Positions 19,070 to 26,276 of a DNA stretch of 39,642 nt are shown here, in pieces (position 1 is the first letter of the stretch; the number at the start of each line of letters is the position of its first letter). Under the pieces are notes generated by a model. That model had not been told where the DNA came from, did no database searches, and saw only the letters and a program-made list of their open reading frames with translations. Location of the stretch: contig JAIMKV010000048.1 in assembly GCA_020692205.1 (NCBI GenBank), positions 1 to 39,642 of the forward strand. Reading direction: 5' to 3'. The position numbers were made by a program, and so were the translations under genes. The stretch is from Myxosarcina sp. GA_180221_E-2-1-MAG-40_15. Lineage in GTDB: Bacteria > Cyanobacteriota > Cyanobacteriia > Cyanobacteriales > Xenococcaceae.

Positions 19070-19306
19070 GTGACTCGCAAAATAGTTTTATCTTTTTGCT
19101 GGTTCGGTTAAAGCAATTTCTATCCTTTATTTGCTTACCTTATTTTCGGCTTGCCTATTGCTGGATGTGAGGGCAAACTAGACCAATATCAAGAGTTCCA
19201 TATTTTTGTTGGCTCAAAAGCTCAATGGTGGAAAATTGCCGATCACCATCCTCAATATGAAACTATGCCAGACAACAAAACGATTGTTCATTGTCTTAAC
19301 AACTGA
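19070..19306 (+). pseudogene. possible decayed small lipoprotein gene
   Basis: A frame from the GTG at 19070 reads VTRKIVLSFCWFG, hits a TAA at 19109-19111, then continues open for 65 codons to a TGA at 19304. The continuation contains a hydrophobic stretch ending in a good lipobox (LPIAGCEGK) and then a plausible mature segment (YQEFHIFVGSKAQWWKIADHH). This looks like a small lipoprotein gene interrupted by one nonsense or frameshift change. It may equally be chance. I recognise no family. It lies in the 358-bp gap between the xylanase and the tautomerase; the rest of that gap shows nothing. Confidence 0.3.
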
Positions 19307-19379
19307 GAAACAATCAGTTGATCGTGCTGATTTGAGTTCTAATGTTAAGCTACCAAATTGAAGATAATTAATCGGATAA

Positions 19380-19769
19380 ATGCCACAAATTAAAATATAT
19401 GGATTACGGGAAAATATCGAGCCAAAACGTTTGGCTTTGTCTAATGCTGTTCATTCGGCGTTAATAGAAGCAATCGGTACGCCAGAAGCAAAAAGGTTTC
19501 AGCGATTTATTATCTTAGAACCAGAAAATTTTATTTTCCAGCGCGATCGCACTAACAATTATACAATTATCGAAATTAGTCTGTTTGAAGGTCGTTCGGT
19601 AAAAGCTAAGAAAAACCTGATTCGTCTTTTATATCGAAATATCGAGCAGACTGCTGAGATTACTCCTCAAGATTTGGAAATCACCATTTTGGAAACTCCC
19701 AGATGCAATTGGGGTATACGCGGTATCCCAGGAGACGAACTAAAGCTTAATTATCAAGTAGAGGTTTGA
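19380..19769 (+). CDS. tautomerase-family protein
   Basis: A 129-residue protein of the tautomerase superfamily (Tautomerase_2-like). After removal of the start methionine the N-terminal residue is proline (MPQIKIYG), which is the catalytic base in this superfamily. The pattern of two beta-alpha-beta units is visible: PQIKIYGLRENIEPKRLALSNAVHSALIEAIG and YTIIEISLFEGRSVKAKKNLIRLLYRNI. The tail contains RCNWGIRGIPGDE, typical of the group. The substrate is unknown. It is convergent with gloB, with 42 bp between the two stop codons. Confidence 0.85.
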   Translation: MPQIKIYGLRENIEPKRLALSNAVHSALIEAIGTPEAKRFQRFIILEPENFIFQRDRTNNYTIIEISLFEGRSVKAKKNLIRLLYRNIEQTAEITPQDLEITILETPRCNWGIRGIPGDELKLNYQVEV

Positions 19770-19811
19770 ACTTTGTAATTGAGGATTCTCTGTGTTGCAA
19801 TTGAATTTAAC

Positions 19812-20582
19812 TTAAAATCGATCTTTCATACCCCGAAGACGACCAAACACTCTGGCTGGCTCATTTAGTTTTGCTGTAGCTTGAAGAGCAGGAGTATCCC
19901 AACGCAAAAAAGGATTAGTTTGCTTTTCTATCCCCAATAAGGAAGGAACACTAGCTAGTCCCCGACTACGAATCTGCTGTACTTCTCGATACCTAGCTTG
20001 TAGATCGACATTTTCCCGATCTACGATAAGAGCAAACTTGAGGTTATTTAGAGTATATTCGTGAGCGCACCAGACGTGAGTGTTGTCAGGAAGCTGACGC
20101 AGTTTATCAAGAGAATTGACCATTTGAGCTGGAGTACCTTCAAATAATCTGCCACATCCTCCAGCAAAGAGCGTATCACCACAAAATAATTCTCCTGGTT
20201 CGGGTGTTGCTGACGGAAAATAGTAGGCAATATGAGCGCGGGTGTGTCCTGGAACAAAAAATACTTGACCTATTCTCTCGGCAAAATGTACCGTATCTCC
20301 TTCTTTTAAGAAAACCTGTTGGTGAGGAATTCTGCCTCGATCTTCTGCGCCACCGTAAACACACAAATCGGGAAAATATTTAACCAACTGTTTGTTGCCG
20401 CCAACATGGTCAGAGTGGTGGTGAGTATTGAAAATAGCAATTAATTGAGCATCAATTTCAGCTAGATAGTCAATTACCGGTTTGGCCACTGCTGGATCGA
20501 CTACTGCGGCGACCTTTTGTTGAGGATCGGATAAAACAAAAATATAGTTGTCGGATAGAACAGGAATAAGTTTAATTTCCAT
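19812..20582 (-). CDS. gloB: hydroxyacylglutathione hydrolase (glyoxalase II)
   Basis: GloB hydrolyses S-lactoylglutathione to lactate and glutathione, completing methylglyoxal detoxification. The metallo-beta-lactamase fold motif THHHSDH is at residues 53-59, followed by VPGHTRAH and GDTLFAGGCGRLFEG, all metal-binding segments. WCAHEYTLNNLKFA and the C-terminal RVFGRLRGMKDRF belong to the glutathione-binding region. The length of 256 residues is standard. The start ATG is preceded by a weak AGG. Confidence 0.95.
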   Translation of the reverse strand: MEIKLIPVLSDNYIFVLSDPQQKVAAVVDPAVAKPVIDYLAEIDAQLIAIFNTHHHSDHVGGNKQLVKYFPDLCVYGGAEDRGRIPHQQVFLKEGDTVHFAERIGQVFFVPGHTRAHIAYYFPSATPEPGELFCGDTLFAGGCGRLFEGTPAQMVNSLDKLRQLPDNTHVWCAHEYTLNNLKFALIVDRENVDLQARYREVQQIRSRGLASVPSLLGIEKQTNPFLRWDTPALQATAKLNEPARVFGRLRGMKDRF

Positions 20583-20980
20583 CTTAGGATTAATTTTTGA
20601 GGATTATACACTCGACGTTTTTAGGCACTGTATTCCATCATATTAAAAATGATCGGGTAAAGAGCTTCTTCTGAAGCTATTAGCTGTGAGCTTCTGACTT
20701 CTGACTTCTGACTTCTGACTCAATATCTACTCCCTAACTCCACACGCCATAAGTGCCAAAACTTGGAGGATGACATTATTTATCTAGTTATTAATGAAAT
20801 AAAGCCGTATTACAGGTAATGCTGTTAGTTTAGCAAGGTACAATTATTGATTGGCGATCGCTAGTTAGCGTTGATAATATATTTTTGCTTGTTTGGAAAA
20901 GTCAAAGATTAACGCTCTGTAATACATCAAAAATTTACAACTGTTTTATAAATATTTATATTATTTGTATAAATCTTAAT
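20583..20980. other. intergenic region gloB / ABC exporter
   Basis: About 400 bp between divergent genes. It holds a small hairpin AGCTTC-TTCT-GAAGCT at 20663-20678, four tandem heptamers at 20692-20719, and a GCGATCGC site. The rest is AT-rich and carries no gene. The stretch 20885-20980 is in frame with the exporter but would need a TTG start; I treat it as leader. Confidence 0.5.
20692..20719. repeat. four tandem copies of a heptanucleotide (TTCTGAC)
   Basis: TTCTGAC occurs four times head to tail without interruption. On the opposite strand the unit is GTCAGAA, the same word as the repeats at 32908-32994 and 35606-35716. It belongs to the type of short tandemly repeated heptamers (STRR) known from cyanobacteria. 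Confidence 0.9.
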
Positions 20981-23074
20981 ATGTTTAATAGTTTTGCTAA
21001 TAAATTTTTGTTTGACCAAATTAAAGAAAAACCTGGCTATATATTTGTTTCTTTAATTTTGACCTTGAGCAGCACTATTTTTAATCTAACAGGAACTATC
21101 TTATTAATTCCAGTTTGGGCGATTTTATTCCAAGATTATCATCAGATATCTACATCAAATCAAACGGATCTTAAATATTTTTTTATTTTGTTTAATCACG
21201 GTAAAGCAGAGTATCAGCTATTGCTAATAATTTTTACTATCTGTTTGATATTTACTTTTAAAATTGTCGTCAACTATATTAATACAGTAATTGGCTTTAA
21301 GTATACCAAGTATTTGGTTTGCACCATGAAAACTAGAGGTCTAAGCTTATTATGCCAAGTAGATCTAGATTACTATCATAAAAACAATGTAACAGATATT
21401 TTATTAAAGCTAAATCGAGAAATAGAAAAAGCTGCTTTGGCAATTAAAAGCATTCAACAAATATTGATTGTATCGATGATAATTTTTATAATCACAATAG
21501 TTTTAGCTTTAATCTCATGGCAACTAACCTTAATTACTTGTGTATTCTTATCGCTGATTATATTTATTAACAATTTATTAGTTTCTAGCTTTAAAAAAGA
21601 CCGAAGTTTAACGCCAGAAGGTTTATTATTGCCATCTCGTCAGATGGTTGAGTTATTAACAGGAATTCGCACCATCAAAACTGTTGCTAATGAAGCCGCC
21701 GAATATAATGCCATAGCCAAATCAATTAAAGATCAAGAGCGAACACAATTAATTACGCAATTATTCTCCGCAAGCATCAAACCAATCACTGAGATTGCTG
21801 GGATAATCATGCTCTTATGTTTAATTATTGTTAGCTATTATTTACATCCTCAGCATATCCAACAATTTACGCCTGTCTTTTTAGTTTATGTAATTATTTT
21901 ATTGGCGTTACTACCTTTGATCAGCCAGTTTAATCATGCCAGACGGCAATTAACTAATGCTCACTCCAGTGTGGCAGCCGTAGCTAATTTTTTAACTAAA
22001 GCTAATAAACCTATTTTAAGTTCTGGGGATATTACTTTCTCCAAATTACAAACGGGGATTGAATTTCAACAAGTAACTTTTGCTTATCCGCAACACGCTC
22101 GGATAGTTCTAGATAAAATTAATCTGCGGATTTCACCAGGCAAAACTATTGCTGTGGTTGGTTCTCCTGGAGCGGGAAAAACTACTTTAGCTGACTTACT
22201 AATTAGATTTTACGACCCCATTGAAGGTAAAATTTTACTTGATGGTATAGAGCTAAAAAAATACGATCTGGTTAACTTGAGAAGTGCGATCGCCGTAGTT
22301 AGCCACGATACTTTTTTGTTTAGTAATTCTTTAGCGTATAACATAGCTTATGGCGTGAAGAATGCTACTCAAGCAGATATTATTGCTGCGGCTAAAAAAG
22401 CCCAACTTGATCAATTTATTAGTCAGCTTCCTCAAGGATTAGCTACAGCAGTTGGTGAAGAGGGAGTGGTGCTTTCACAAGAGCAAAAGCTACGAATTAG
22501 TATTGCTAGAGCTTTTTTACGTAATCCAGAAATTCTTATTTTAGATGAGCCAGTTAATCTTCTTGAGCGCAATTCTCTTTTGCCAGATTCAATTCAAGGA
22601 GTAATTGAATCATTATGTTGCGATCGCGGAGCGTGGGCTGCGTCCAATCGCACTACCTTAATTATGACTAAACAATTAAGACTTGCTCAAAAAGCGGATC
22701 ATATTGTTGTTTTAAACCAAGGCAGGATTGTCGAAACAGGAACTCATGAAGAGCTACTCAAGCAGAGTAATGTTTATCAGCGACTATATTCGATGCAGCT
22801 TAAAACCAGTGAGCAATCTCGTCAACAACAACTGGCTCAAAAAATTTCCCAAAAATTGGCTCAACATACCAACAGCAATCTTTCTGGAGAAGTTCGTAGT
22901 AATCTAAATAGCCTATTAGATTGGCTACAGCTAATCAACGAAGGTTTATTTGAAGACAAGCAAGAACAAAATAAAATTCTCGATGAAACATATCAATCGG
23001 CTGAAACTATGCTGGCTAGTTTGAGAGAATATGAACGTAAAATTTCTCGCGAATTTGAACAGGGCAATTCATAG
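20981..23074 (+). CDS. ABC exporter (permease-ATPase fusion) with degenerate ATPase motifs
   Basis: A 697-residue exporter-type ABC protein. The N-terminal 320 residues carry about six membrane helices (for example YIFVSLILTLSSTIFNLTG). The ATPase domain has an intact Walker A (GSPGAGKTT, about 393-401) and Walker B with its glutamate (LILDE, 519-523). The signature is LSQEQ at 498-502 instead of LSGGQ. The D-loop is PVNLLE instead of ATSALD, and the H-loop histidine is replaced by K564 (IMTKQL instead of IAHRL). About 11 extra residues (CCDRGAWAASNR) lie just before the H-loop. A coiled-coil-like tail of about 95 residues follows the usual end. It may pair with a second, intact subunit or have lost turnover. 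I chose the ATG at 20981. Substrate unknown. Confidence 0.85.
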   Translation: MFNSFANKFLFDQIKEKPGYIFVSLILTLSSTIFNLTGTILLIPVWAILFQDYHQISTSNQTDLKYFFILFNHGKAEYQLLLIIFTICLIFTFKIVVNYINTVIGFKYTKYLVCTMKTRGLSLLCQVDLDYYHKNNVTDILLKLNREIEKAALAIKSIQQILIVSMIIFIITIVLALISWQLTLITCVFLSLIIFINNLLVSSFKKDRSLTPEGLLLPSRQMVELLTGIRTIKTVANEAAEYNAIAKSIKDQERTQLITQLFSASIKPITEIAGIIMLLCLIIVSYYLHPQHIQQFTPVFLVYVIILLALLPLISQFNHARRQLTNAHSSVAAVANFLTKANKPILSSGDITFSKLQTGIEFQQVTFAYPQHARIVLDKINLRISPGKTIAVVGSPGAGKTTLADLLIRFYDPIEGKILLDGIELKKYDLVNLRSAIAVVSHDTFLFSNSLAYNIAYGVKNATQADIIAAAKKAQLDQFISQLPQGLATAVGEEGVVLSQEQKLRISIARAFLRNPEILILDEPVNLLERNSLLPDSIQGVIESLCCDRGAWAASNRTTLIMTKQLRLAQKADHIVVLNQGRIVETGTHEELLKQSNVYQRLYSMQLKTSEQSRQQQLAQKISQKLAQHTNSNLSGEVRSNLNSLLDWLQLINEGLFEDKQEQNKILDETYQSAETMLASLREYERKISREFEQGNS
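22620..22651. repeat. HIP1-anchored repeat inserted in frame in the ABC exporter
   Basis: A GC-rich 32-nt block in an AT-rich gene. It begins with GCGATCGC, ends with AATCGC, and has inverted GGA/TCC parts between them. It encodes the segment DRGAWAASNR, which has no counterpart in the usual spacing between D-loop and H-loop of ABC ATPases. It looks like the GCGATCGCGGAGCGTGG-type repeats I recall from other cyanobacterial genomes; this needs a search to confirm. Confidence 0.55.
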
Positions 23075-23158
23075 ATAATCACCGTAGACAAACTTAACCA
23101 TCAGCTATCTTTAATTGGATTTCAAATCATGGTTTCTTAACCAGAAAAACTTACCAAG

Positions 23159-23196
23159 ACTTTACTTTGTCAACTAACAAAAAATGAAAGTAAAGT
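23159..23196. terminator. inverted repeat between convergent genes
   Basis: ACTTTACTTT and AAAGTAAAGT form a perfect 10-bp stem around an 18-nt A-rich loop. It lies between the ends of the ABC exporter (plus) and the GNAT gene (minus), 6 nt from the GNAT stop, so it could serve both transcripts. The stem is AT-rich, so strength is doubtful. Confidence 0.4.
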
Positions 23197-23201
23197 TGAT
23201 T

Positions 23202-23693
23202 CTAATACCTTTTTTCGCTTAACCTGTGCAAAGCATCATCAGTGACGCGACAAATACGCCAGTCTGGTAGTACCTTTGCTCCCATACTTTGATAAAAAGC
23301 GATCGCGCTTTCGTTCCAATCTAAAACACTCCACTCCAATCTTCCTGCATCTCGCTCCACAGCTAACTTACCCAAAGATGACAACATTGCTTTACCAATA
23401 CCCCGACGGCGATATTCTGGCAAGACAAACAAATCCTCTAAATAAATACCAGGCTTGGTCAGAAATGTTGAATAGTTAGCAAAAAACAGGGCAAAACCAA
23501 CCATTTTGCGATCTATCTCGGTAACGATCGCCTCAGCATAGATTCGAGTACCAAATAAATCTTCGTGCAAATCTTCTACTGTACCTATAACTTGATGGCT
23601 CAATTTTTCGTATTTTGCCAACGCCTGGATTAAATTAAATATTTGCGGGACATCTTTGGCGATCGCCGAACGAATGTTGAATTTTGAGTACAT
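23202..23693 (-). CDS. GNAT acetyltransferase, diamine N-acetyltransferase-like
   Basis: A 163-residue GNAT protein resembling the spermidine/spermine (diamine) acetyltransferase subgroup. Signs are the N-terminal FNIRSAIAKDVPQIFNLIQALAKYEKL, the central GFALFFANYSTFLTKPGIYLEDLFVLPEYRRRGIG with the acetyl-CoA loop RRRGIGKAM, and the closing EWSVLDWNESAIAFYQSMGA. The substrate could be a polyamine or another small amine. I take the ATG at 23693 because GAG lies 7 nt upstream; an in-frame TTG 12 nt earlier is possible. Convergent with the ABC exporter gene. Confidence 0.9.
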   Translation of the reverse strand: MYSKFNIRSAIAKDVPQIFNLIQALAKYEKLSHQVIGTVEDLHEDLFGTRIYAEAIVTEIDRKMVGFALFFANYSTFLTKPGIYLEDLFVLPEYRRRGIGKAMLSSLGKLAVERDAGRLEWSVLDWNESAIAFYQSMGAKVLPDWRICRVTDDALHRLSEKRY

Positions 23694-23954
23694 AAGTTTT
23701 CTCAAAGGTAATTAAGCTAATGTTCTGGTATCTGAGTGCAAAATATTGATGAAATATTATATAGGAATCTGTTAATTATTTAGCAGAATTAATCAACTTT
23801 CAGCTTAATTAATTCCTAACTTAAAGCAGTCAAAACTGCCAGTTAAAAATCTGTCTGTCGAAAGAGTTTTAAAAAAACCAAATTAGGTACTATTAGTTAC
23901 CTAGCTCTATAAGCTATACCATAAAGAACAATATATTACGTGGTGTGATTGGAC

Positions 23955-24761
23955 ATGAATATTAAAACTACTGTTCTAGCAATTATTTTGGCTACTGGTC
24001 TTCCTGTAGCAGTTCAGGCACAAGATGCAAATGAGTACGAAAACTATCAGGTTGCCTGTAATTCTGGTGCAGAATGTAACGATTTTGAGGTTAATTATGA
24101 GCAATCTGATGAAGATAAAGTTGCTCAAACTAGAAGAACTAGACCTCGCCGCACTCGTAGTAGTGGTCTAGACAGTCGATACTATGCAGGTGGAACTCTG
24201 GGAGTGTTTTTTCCCAGTGAGATTGATAATTTTAATGTAGGGGTATTAGGAGCAGGTAATGTAACTACTCTACAGACAGTCGATCCTGGCACTGGTTTTG
24301 GGGGCAGCATCTACGGTGGTTATCAGTTTAGCGATTTAATCGGCGCTGATATAGAAGGGTTCGTTTCTTTTGGTGATGCCGAACCTTTTGATTCATCTTA
24401 TACCTCCTATGGCTTCTTCGTGAATCCCAGATTTACTTATACTCTTGACCCAGACAACACTGACAGCATCTATCTATTTGCCAGCCCAGGTATTGGACTA
24501 GCTGGCATTAACTTTAAAGATGACCTGTCTGATGCTTTAGGAGACGATAGCGACTCAGGAACTGGGTTTGCTCTGCAAATCAAGGCTGGTGCTGGTTATC
24601 CTGTTTCAGATAGCATCGACATTATTGCTCAAGCAAGATACTTTAATGCTTTTAATGCTATTGAAACAACCCAATTTGGTCAAGGTGGCACTGTCTCTCA
24701 GACTGAAGATAAAGACTTTAATGCTTTCTCTATAGAAGCTGGAGCAAACTTTAAATTTTAG
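23955..24761 (+). CDS. small outer-membrane beta-barrel protein
   Basis: A 268-residue exported protein. The signal peptide MNIKTTVLAIILATGLPVAVQA is cut before QDANEYE. An acidic segment and a short basic stretch (RRTRPRRTRSS) follow. From about residue 75 the pattern is that of an eight-stranded OmpA/OmpW-like barrel: YYAGGTLGVFFPS, FGGSIYGGYQFSDLIGADIEGFVSFG, GFFVNPRFTYTL, LFASPGIGLAGINF, FALQIKAGAGYPVSD and a final FSIEAGANFKF with terminal phenylalanine. Function unknown; it may be a porin-like or structural protein. The start is the ATG at 23955; an in-frame TTG lies two codons upstream. A terminator follows. Confidence 0.85.
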   Translation: MNIKTTVLAIILATGLPVAVQAQDANEYENYQVACNSGAECNDFEVNYEQSDEDKVAQTRRTRPRRTRSSGLDSRYYAGGTLGVFFPSEIDNFNVGVLGAGNVTTLQTVDPGTGFGGSIYGGYQFSDLIGADIEGFVSFGDAEPFDSSYTSYGFFVNPRFTYTLDPDNTDSIYLFASPGIGLAGINFKDDLSDALGDDSDSGTGFALQIKAGAGYPVSDSIDIIAQARYFNAFNAIETTQFGQGGTVSQTEDKDFNAFSIEAGANFKF

Positions 24762-24809
24762 TTAACTAAAAGCTAACTGCTGATTCACATAGTATGAATT
24801 GCAGCATTC

Positions 24810-24850
24810 AAGGAGGTACTACAAGTTTTGTCTTGTTTACCTCCTTTGTT
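24810..24850 (+). terminator. intrinsic terminator after the barrel protein gene
   Basis: AAGGAGGTA (24810-24818) pairs perfectly with TACCTCCTT (24838-24846). An inner stem ACAAG/CTTGT and then TGTTTT follow. It is placed 48 nt after the stop. Confidence 0.75.
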
Positions 24851-24879
24851 TTGGCAAGATATATAGACGGTTGGTTGAT

Positions 24880-25314
24880 TTATAAATATTTTTGCACCAC
24901 TGACCAACCTGTCCAAGATACATAAGCTAACCCGACAAACAGCACTGCATTAACTGAAACATGGAGCGATCGCGCCCAGCTATTATCAGCATTAATCTGA
25001 TTAGCACTCCAGGCCGACAAGCAAATTAACCCAACTACAAACAAACCAGCCCACAGATGGGGAGAATGTCCGAGGCTACCATAATATCCTACAGTGCCGA
25101 CTATGCCGATCGCCAATAACAATAAAATTAGAAAGACAACGATTATGCCCCCGATGTAGTGTGCATTTCTTAGCCAAGGTGGACGACCTATTTTTGTGAC
25201 ACGACCATAAAACATGAAAGCCCCTGAAAGGAGAAGCATTAGATAAAAAGCGATCGCTGCGCCCATTGCCCAAGCAGCAATTTTCCAAAGCCAAAGAAAA
25301 GATGGTAAGTCCAA
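24880..25314 (-). CDS. four-helix membrane protein, DUF4079-like
   Basis: A 144-residue membrane protein with four hydrophobic helices: about 10-35, 50-75, 83-102 and 115-138. Conserved-looking residues include GRPPWLRNAHYIGG, GTVGYYGSLGHSPHLWAG, WSANQI and WARSLHVSVNAVLF. The histidines on several helices resemble a haem-binding cytochrome-b-like arrangement, which is only a suggestion. From memory the pattern fits DUF4079, a family of cyanobacterial and plant membrane proteins of unknown function. It is on the opposite strand to the barrel protein, and the two genes converge. Confidence 0.65.
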   Translation of the reverse strand: MDLPSFLWLWKIAAWAMGAAIAFYLMLLLSGAFMFYGRVTKIGRPPWLRNAHYIGGIIVVFLILLLLAIGIVGTVGYYGSLGHSPHLWAGLFVVGLICLSAWSANQINADNSWARSLHVSVNAVLFVGLAYVSWTGWSVVQKYL

Positions 25315-25456
25315 ATTTATTTACTGAGCAATTATTATTTTTACATGATGATGATTTTAATTTTATCAATCAATACAAACAATGGGGTTGCTGATCTCAA
25401 CAACCCCGACAACTATCTTCAATATTGCTAAAAAAAGCTGGTGACTTTTGATGCTT

Positions 25457-25837
25457 TCAAACCGCTAGATTGATTGGCGGTGAAACCTCATTCTTATTTA
25501 ATGAACTCGTGACGGATAAATCTCTTGCCTGCTCAACGTTTGTCACCTTTTGCTCCTTTGGCTGAGATTCCTCCTGTGCGTCTTTTTGCAAGTTAAGTTT
25601 AGTGCAGGGTATCGTATCGGATAAAATAGCACTAGCCATCATTCCACAATGGATTTCCAGAATTGCGTTGGAATTTGCTTCAAATACTAATCGCTGACCT
25701 GGAAACACAACTCGCTCAAAATACCAGTTAGCAATGTTAGTAATCCGAGCTATTTGAATTTGGCTAGTGGCATTTACGTAACAACAAAGAATGCTTTCGG
25801 TTTCATCATTAGGTAAAGGATCTAAAATCTGAGACAT
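25457..25837 (-). CDS. DUF1830 family protein
   Basis: A 126-residue soluble protein. The core ILCCYVNATSQIQIARITNIANWYFERVVFPGQRLVFEA is the signature of DUF1830, a family largely confined to cyanobacteria, with no known activity. The double cysteine and the aromatic WYFERVVFPG are its most conserved points. After about residue 85 the chain becomes polar (DAQEESQPKEQKVTN) and is probably disordered. No signal peptide. It is divergent from the radical SAM gene across a 439-bp gap. Confidence 0.88.
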   Translation of the reverse strand: MSQILDPLPNDETESILCCYVNATSQIQIARITNIANWYFERVVFPGQRLVFEANSNAILEIHCGMMASAILSDTIPCTKLNLQKDAQEESQPKEQKVTNVEQARDLSVTSSLNKNEVSPPINLAV

Positions 25838-25928
25838 AATTATTGAAGAATGCTAAATAAATAATTTTTCTATCACTAAACACAACCTAACATTCTCCGA
25901 TCCCTGTTGGCTGTAAAACAAGCTACAG

Positions 25929-26057
25929 ATGGATATTTATCTAATCTTTGATTTACCGCCTATAAAAGAAGCTACTGTTGAAGCAAGATTTTATTTTGCT
26001 TCAACATCAGGCTTAAATTATCATTTTTCCCATTCTTTAGAATCAATTCCTAATTAA
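25929..26057 (+). CDS. candidate 42-residue small protein
   Basis: An ATG-started frame encoding MDIYLIFDLPPIKEATVEAR and then FYFASTSGLNYHFSHSLESI, closing 12 nt before a strong palindrome. There is no clear Shine-Dalgarno, and its middle encodes the first hairpin of the region. I recognise no family. It could be a chance frame in a small RNA. Confidence 0.25.
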   Translation: MDIYLIFDLPPIKEATVEARFYFASTSGLNYHFSHSLESIPN

Positions 26058-26068
26058 TTGAAATTTTA

Positions 26069-26100
26069 AAATTAAGAGCAGCGATCGCTGCTCTTAATTT
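26069..26100. terminator. 32-bp perfect palindrome centred on HIP1
   Basis: Sixteen bases on each side are exact inverted copies, with GCGATCGC at the centre and TTAAGAGCA / TGCTCTTAA as arms. As RNA it would be a GC-core stem with A and U edges, able to terminate in either direction. It could also be a protein-binding site. Confidence 0.55.
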
Positions 26101-26276
26101 ATCTTTAAGTAATAGAGTGATTTTCTAAGTATTCTTTAAATATGGTTGATCGCAGTAGATAATCTCGCTAAAGTTAAGTTATATAAACATTTTCTGATTA
26201 TAGAAGAGCAAAAAGTACCCCAATAACCTTCAGACAAACTCATAAAACTTGCAAAATTTAATAATAACAATCAGCC

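Larger units (their letters stand above)
25838..26276. other. hairpin-rich divergent intergenic region
   Basis: Between the starts of the DUF1830 gene and the radical SAM gene. It holds two strong inverted repeats, 25976-26006 (TGTTGAAGCAA, 9-nt loop, TTGCTTCAACA) and 26069-26100, and an open frame of 42 codons (25929-26057). Terminator-like hairpins are not expected between two divergent starts, so a small RNA or a small protein gene is possible here. Confidence 0.5.
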
